64,000 bases of DNA. It comes from JBDSWU01 sp038230395. Lineage in GTDB: Bacteria; Patescibacteriota; Saccharimonadia; Saccharimonadales; UBA4665. The stretch is taken from the NCBI GenBank assembly GCA_038230395.1, contig JBBRNI010000002.1, positions 62,001 through 126,000 on the forward strand, in the 5' to 3' direction. Shown here piece by piece: positions 60,324 through 64,000 of the stretch. The notes beneath the pieces are model-generated. The model was given only the letters and a program-made list of their open reading frames with translations, was not told the DNA's origin and made no database searches. The position numbers and the translations under genes are program-made. The first letter of the stretch is position 1, and each line of letters begins with the position of its first letter.

Positions 60324-61016
60324 TTATCCCTGGAACTTCTCTGGGAATTGCTTGACGATGCCGCCAGCTAGAGCACTGAAGATACCTTCGATGTGCTTGT
60401 TTGCAGCAGTTAAATCAGCGTTTTCCTTGGCGTAATCCTTGGCGACGTGGTCGTCAATGATACCTGCGGTCTGCGTGACGTGGTCAGCAAGCAGAGAGTA
60501 CAGAGTCTTCTCAGAAAGGTTAGGGTTAGCCTTGGCCAAGTAAGCCGATAGTGGCTTGGTGTAGTTGGTGTCAATGCTGGTAAGTGCGGCTTGTTTGCCG
60601 TTTGCGTCACCTTTTGAGTCAGCTACAGCGTAAGCTACAAACTGGTCAAGGTGAAGCTTCCATACAGTGTTGAACGTAGCTTCGGCGTCTTTGCCGTAAA
60701 CGCTACCAACCGCTGCACCGATGTCTGTACCATTAGCGTAAAGAGCTTTGGCTGTTTCGCCTGCGCCTGGTGAACCATCAAGTGTTTGATCGACGGCAGA
60801 AGCGGTCAATGTCATGTGCTCTACACCAAGAGTAACGAGGTTGGAGCGCAAATCAGCAGCCTTAGTTGCTGATGAAACTACAGCGCTACTGCTTGAACTT
60901 GTAGTAGTCTTCTTGTTGTCCATGACGCGGCCGACTGCGAAACCAATAACTAGGCCTACTATTAGCAAGACGGCCATAACACCGACATTGCCCTTTTCGT
61001 CTTTGATTACTTTCAT
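60324..61016 (-). CDS. Membrane-anchored helix-bundle protein, unknown
   Basis: This 230-aa protein has an N-terminal anchor (about 12-29), a Ser-rich linker and a helical domain with two similar halves: LRSNLVTLGVEHMTLTASAV and LYSLLADHVTQTAGIIDDHV. Each half has a His in a helix, as in metal-binding four-helix bundles. Similar domains occur in unnamed secreted proteins. AAGGAA lies 6 nt before the start. A TAGTTAA-type site lies upstream. Confidence 0.7.
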   Translation of the reverse strand: MKVIKDEKGNVGVMAVLLIVGLVIGFAVGRVMDNKKTTTSSSSSAVVSSATKAADLRSNLVTLGVEHMTLTASAVDQTLDGSPGAGETAKALYANGTDIGAAVGSVYGKDAEATFNTVWKLHLDQFVAYAVADSKGDANGKQAALTSIDTNYTKPLSAYLAKANPNLSEKTLYSLLADHVTQTAGIIDDHVAKDYAKENADLTAANKHIEGIFSALAGGIVKQFPEKFQG

Positions 61017-61071
61017 ATATTCGTTCCTTCGGCCTCGCTGCGAGGCTCAATTAATTTGTGTACCATTTCAT

Positions 61072-61089
61072 TAAATTACTTAACTAAAT
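61072..61089. promoter_or_regulatory. TAGTTAA-type operator before the helix-bundle gene
   Basis: On the minus strand TTTAGTTAAGTAATTTAA precedes the gene at 61016 by about 56 nt. It resembles the sites at 26010, 52490 and 61617. Confidence 0.45.
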
Positions 61090-61146
61090 ATTTTGCAAGC
61101 GAATTTCCGCTTTTCCACAGTTTTCTGCCTGTTAAAGTCAAGGATT

Positions 61147-61575
61147 CTATTTATTGCCATTAGCAATAATAGTTGTCAATACCTTCTGATAGGTAAGCAT
61201 ATCGGCTTCATTTAAACCATCTAATAGGTTGTCTAGCATCTTGCTGAGGTTAGCTTCCACGGTCTTAATATACTTCTTGCCCACAGGCGTGGTCGTCAAC
61301 AGCTTGGCACGGGCGTCAAACTGGTTAGTAACAGCTACAATAAGATCACGATTTTGTAATTCGCGAGTCATCATCGTCACAAGTGGTGGCTTAACCTGGA
61401 GAGCACTTGCTACGTCAGTTTGTCGAATACCATCGCGTGATTCATAAATTATGCCGAGCATTGACCAGTACGTTGGCGACAAATCGTAGATACTCAAAAC
61501 TTCGATTACCTTCTGTCTTAGGAGACGATAGGCACGAGTCTGAATAGTACCGGTGACGTATGTGTGGAGGTTCAT
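61147..61575 (-). CDS. MarR family transcriptional regulator
   Basis: This 142-aa winged-helix protein shows the MarR order: an N-terminal dimer helix, YDLSPTYWSMLGIIYESRDG, the recognition helix VASALQVKPPLVTMMTRELQ, the wing (LIVAVTNQFDARAKLLTTTP) and a C-terminal helix. The NQFDAR-K wing matches the family DxRxK motif. No Cys near the N-terminus is seen, so it is not the classic OhrR type. CACTAT ends 6 nt before its ATG. The palindrome next to it suggests autoregulation. Confidence 0.92.
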   Translation of the reverse strand: MNLHTYVTGTIQTRAYRLLRQKVIEVLSIYDLSPTYWSMLGIIYESRDGIRQTDVASALQVKPPLVTMMTRELQNRDLIVAVTNQFDARAKLLTTTPVGKKYIKTVEANLSKMLDNLLDGLNEADMLTYQKVLTTIIANGNK

Positions 61576-61602
61576 TGATTAATAGTGTTATACTTTCAAA
61601 TA

Positions 61603-61635
61603 GTAACTAAACTATATATAGTTAATTTACTTAAC
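61603..61635. promoter_or_regulatory. MarR operator region between divergent genes
   Basis: A perfect palindrome AACTATATATAGTT (61610-61623) is followed by TATAGTTAATTTACTTAAC (61617-61635), which matches other TAGTTAA sites. It lies between the MarR gene and the divergent membrane-protein gene. Confidence 0.6.
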
Positions 61636-61652
61636 AATAGTACCTCGAAAGC

Positions 61653-62348
61653 GTGTATATGTCAAAGAACTCATCTCTATTAAGCGACCAGTCATCAAGA
61701 ATAATTTTGTCGAGCCATGAGCGGCTCTGTCTGTCGATAGCTTGGAGCGTCAGCGGCATTTCAAGCGCCATCGCTATACTAGCTTGGGGCAATTTAGCTC
61801 ACTGGCAACTGTCATTTCAAGCATACCTGTTATTCCCCCTTTTGGGTTTACTAGCATTTAGCCTAATGTGGGCACACTATGTTTCCGGCTTCATACGAAC
61901 ATTGATGCACGTGCGCAAATCGGTCCTATCTTATTACTTCAAAAGTACCAGCATGGTGGTTCTAGCCCTGCTGTTCCTACACCCCGGAATACTTATATTG
62001 CAGCGTTTCCGTGATGGCTATGGGCTACCGCCACAAAGCTACGAAAGTTACGTTGCTCCCGGCCTGGGCTGGGTGACATTGCTTGGGTCCGTTGCATGGT
62101 GTGCATTTATAGCGTTTGAATTCCGCCGAAAATTTGGTGATCGCAGCTGGTGGAAATACGTGCTTTTCGCTGGTGATGCGGCCATGTTAGCCATCGTATA
62201 CCATGGTCTGCGTATCGGTGACCACCTACAGATGGGCTGGTACCGTGGTCTGTGGCTCGTGTACGGAGTAGTCTTGGCGATTATTTTAGGCTACAACTAC
62301 TACCAAAAACTCGCTGTCAAACAACGACCATCTCTCCCAACATCTTAA
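61653..62348 (+). CDS. Six-TM membrane protein, possible heme b
   Basis: This 231-aa protein has about six hydrophobic segments. His residues in HYVSGFIRTLMHVRKS, LALLFLHPGILIL and MLAIVYHGLRIGDH could be heme ligands, and the layout recalls ferric-reductase-like or cytochrome b561-type proteins, but no signature is decisive. GTG at 61653 or ATG at 61659 are possible starts. It is divergent from the MarR gene and probably under its control. Confidence 0.65.
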   Translation: MYMSKNSSLLSDQSSRIILSSHERLCLSIAWSVSGISSAIAILAWGNLAHWQLSFQAYLLFPLLGLLAFSLMWAHYVSGFIRTLMHVRKSVLSYYFKSTSMVVLALLFLHPGILILQRFRDGYGLPPQSYESYVAPGLGWVTLLGSVAWCAFIAFEFRRKFGDRSWWKYVLFAGDAAMLAIVYHGLRIGDHLQMGWYRGLWLVYGVVLAIILGYNYYQKLAVKQRPSLPTS

Positions 62349-62512
62349 ATTACTGAAAACACTTATCTGCACTCCTCTCGAGCACGCAGCCCGAGCCTAA
62401 CCGCACTTTACAAATTTTATGTTTCTATTCTTAGATTTGTAGCCTCGCCATGAATTTAACTTAAGTATCAAAAGTCTGAATTTAGTTGATTAGAGGATAA
62501 TTTTGGGCTAGT

Positions 62513-62544
62513 AAAAAGCCCGGAACTGGACCGGGCTTTTTACT
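62513..62544. terminator. Strong bidirectional terminator
   Basis: A perfect GC-rich stem (aaaaagcccgg / ccgggcttttt) sits around aactgga. On the minus strand it ends the 29-codon gene. Confidence 0.93.
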
Positions 62545-62556
62545 ATTGTTGAAAGA

Positions 62557-62646
62557 TTACAGTTTCTTGAGTAATCGATCGATTTTGAGGATACCTTGAT
62601 TCGCGGTAGATGCGAATTCAAAGGCTAAACCATTATTAGCTTTCAC
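62557..62646 (-). CDS. 29-aa peptide gene with near-consensus promoter and terminator
   Basis: The minus-strand ORF starts with GTG, preceded by AAGGAG at 8 nt. It encodes a peptide beginning MKANNGLAFEFASTANQGIL and ending DRLLKKL, amphipathic with a basic C-terminus. A near-consensus promoter (62708-62735) and a strong terminator (62513-62544) define a unit of about 190 nt. No known peptide family is recognised; an RNA function of the same transcript is the alternative. Confidence 0.6.
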   Translation of the reverse strand: MKANNGLAFEFASTANQGILKIDRLLKKL

Positions 62647-62707
62647 TGGTGAAGCTCCTTGTTATATTTGTTTTGTAAATTTTTGTTTGTGATCACGAAC
62701 ACTGTTA

Positions 62708-62735
62708 ATTATACATTAACTTGCGTTTTTGTCAA
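62708..62735 (-). promoter_or_regulatory. Near-consensus promoter of the 29-aa gene
   Basis: On the minus strand TTGACA (62730-62735) and TATAAT (62708-62713) are 16 bp apart. Both hexamers are perfect, making it one of the strongest promoters in the window. The palindrome gttaat/attaac overlaps the -10. Confidence 0.88.
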
Positions 62736-62818
62736 TGTATAACACCTAGTAGTTTTTAAGTTCGCCGTAGATCTAACCTAATAATATGCTTATGCTTGAG
62801 GACCAGCAAGCACAATAT

Positions 62819-63169
62819 TTATTTTAACGTTGTGTTTTTTGCACTGCGACTGGTGAGATAAAATAATACAATCCCTACGACAAATAAAAGCCCCGAAAAG
62901 CCGAATAAAACTGGGTTAATGTGGCGGGGAGGCTGATGCGCACTAGTACTTGATTGGGTACTTGCCGCACCGATGTTAATAGTTGGTAATGACGTCTGTA
63001 TTAGCGGGATGCCGCCAGTGCTAACCAGCGCACCGTTGTCGTTACCGGGCTGGATTGACGACGGTGTGCCACCAGATATGTCATTGGCAGGAACAGAAGA
63101 CTGCAGGCCGGTAGTGGTAGTTTGGGAGCCCGAACTAGTAGTTGTGGTGAGTGGTGCGCTTGATGCCAT
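62819..63169 (-). CDS. Ser/Thr-rich C-terminally anchored protein
   Basis: This 116-aa protein has a long Ser/Thr/Gly-rich N-terminal part (about 80 residues), one transmembrane helix (INPVLFGFSGLLFVVGIVLFYL) and a short basic tail. There is no N-terminal signal. No family is recognised. It lies upstream of the 29-aa gene on the same strand. Confidence 0.6.
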   Translation of the reverse strand: MASSAPLTTTTSSGSQTTTTGLQSSVPANDISGGTPSSIQPGNDNGALVSTGGIPLIQTSLPTINIGAASTQSSTSAHQPPRHINPVLFGFSGLLFVVGIVLFYLTSRSAKNTTLK

Positions 63170-63287
63170 TGCCTCATTGTAATGGAATTACTGTGCCACT
63201 GCTATAACGAACTGAGGTTTTTTGCGATTTAGTACCGAATAAATACAAATCGTCACAGCCGCCCCGGGGCTCTAGTCTATATTATTG

Positions 63288-64000
63288 TTACTCGGTACGA
63301 AGCGCGTCGATCGGGTTCAGCCTAGATGCTTTGCGGGCTGGTAGCAATCCAGCAATCGTCGCTACAACAATGAGTATGAGGGCTAAAACGACGATTTGAT
63401 TGAGCTTAAAGATTAGCAAGTGCTGGCTCCCCAGCCCGAGCTTGCTAGCAATAACTGGGTTGAGCGCAGTGCCAAGTATAACTGCCGTTAGCGAGCCCAG
63501 TAATCCACCGAGCAGACCTAGCAGCGCGGCCTCAAAACGAAAGAGTTTGGTTATGTCCTTTTTACGCATACCGAGGGCCTTCATCAGGCCAATTTCACGG
63601 GTGCGCTGTAGCACCGAAATGTACATAGTGTTAACGATACCAAACAGCGAGGCCACGACAGCAATAAAACCAAAGGCTGTAACAATTCCTTGGAGGACAG
63701 TAATAATTTGGCTTAAGAATTTTTGAGTGTCCTGAACACTTTGCGCGCCGTAACCCAAAGCTTTGAGCTTGGCTTGAGTGGCGTGCAGTTTAGTTATATC
63801 TGTTCCACCCTTAACAGTAACTTGGGCAGTTAAATACTTGTGATAGCTAGCTGTTCCAGCGGTAATATAGTCATTGAGTCGAGTTGTTTCGCTGTTGCTG
63901 GCGTAAATGTAGAGTTCAGTCGTGCTGAGGATAGCCGTTGGTTTTTTGGATACAGCTACCACACTATACTCAGCCTGTGTACTATCAGGGACCTGTGTAG
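63288..64000 (-). CDS. FtsX/MacB-type ABC transporter permease, C-terminal part
   Basis: The frame stays open to the window edge, so the N-terminus is outside. Visible are an extracytoplasmic domain (about 80 residues) and three to four transmembrane segments with the FtsX signature: IVNTMYISVLQRTREIGLMKALGMRKKDI followed by LPARKASRLNPIDALRTE at the C-terminus. In MacB-type systems it works with an ABC ATPase and often exports lipoproteins or peptides. Its ATPase is not in the window. Confidence 0.9.
   Translation of the reverse strand, partial: TQVPDSTQAEYSVVAVSKKPTAILSTTELYIYASNSETTRLNDYITAGTASYHKYLTAQVTVKGGTDITKLHATQAKLKALGYGAQSVQDTQKFLSQIITVLQGIVTAFGFIAVVASLFGIVNTMYISVLQRTREIGLMKALGMRKKDITKLFRFEAALLGLLGGLLGSLTAVILGTALNPVIASKLGLGSQHLLIFKLNQIVVLALILIVVATIAGLLPARKASRLNPIDALRTE

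Noticed and set aside
1..64000. Alternative genetic code with TGA as Gly
   Set aside because: TGA ends many genes at the expected place (for example pilM, pilN and pilO with ATGA overlaps), and conserved proteins need no TGA read-through.

Overview
The window reads as a chromosome segment of a Candidate Phyla Radiation (Patescibacteria) bacterium, most likely a Saccharibacterium (TM7). The evidence is a compact layout with ATGA and TAATG overlaps, a type IV pilus operon (pilB, pilC, prepilin, pilM, pilN, pilO), a reduced housekeeping set (RuvABC, YebC, DnaK/DnaJ/GrpE/HrcA, LepA, MurJ, FtsH, TilS), a VirD4-like ATPase of the kind common in this group, and large secreted proteins with a conserved RGFSHH-type N-terminal anchor. 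TGA acts as a stop throughout, which argues against the recoded Gracilibacteria and Absconditabacteria. At about sixteen genes a -10-like hexamer ends exactly 6 nt before the start codon, so leaderless transcripts appear normal here; I used this rule to correct several starts.

Layout. 1-5.4 kb: pilus operon. 5.4-12.4 kb: PH-domain protein, ruvB, ruvA, ruvC, yebC, an aldo/keto reductase, a MOSC protein and small membrane proteins. 12.5-14.4 kb: two accessory genes (P-loop kinase, APH-like kinase) set among short repeats and hairpins, next to tRNA-Lys. 14.4-18.5 kb: three ATP-grasp ligases plus a retropepsin-like protein in one operon. 18.5-20.2 kb: a surface protein and a 37-aa membrane peptide. 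20.3-25.1 kb: heat-shock genes with two CIRCE operators. 25.1-42.4 kb: a guanylate-kinase-like protein, a peroxiredoxin, two paralogous secreted proteins with a duplicated lepA fragment between them, lepA, murJ, the VirD4-like ATPase, ftsH, tilS and a TauE-like permease. 42.5 to about 51.4 kb: an apparent integrated element at tRNA-Met. It carries a large serine recombinase, a Met/His-rich protein, DUF305, SHOCT, a permease, DUF4238, a structured leader RNA, a proteasome-like Ntn hydrolase and a three-TM partner. 51.5-62.4 kb: a membrane redox and copper island. It holds a secreted repeat protein, two ferric-reductase-like heme membrane proteins plus a third possible one, ApbE, a flavin reductase, a cupredoxin, a protein with an exposed N-terminal His, a decayed S53 peptidase and a MarR regulator. 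62.5-64 kb: a 29-codon gene with a near-consensus promoter, a small anchored protein and the end of an FtsX/MacB permease.

How it fits together. The most distinctive parts are the redox/copper island, unusual for a group generally lacking respiration, and the element at tRNA-Met with its metal cassette and Ntn-hydrolase/membrane pair. A TAGTTAA-containing motif near the peroxiredoxin, the secreted repeat protein, the helix-bundle protein and the MarR gene suggests a small redox regulon. All functional calls come from motifs and family memory read off the sequence; no database search was run.
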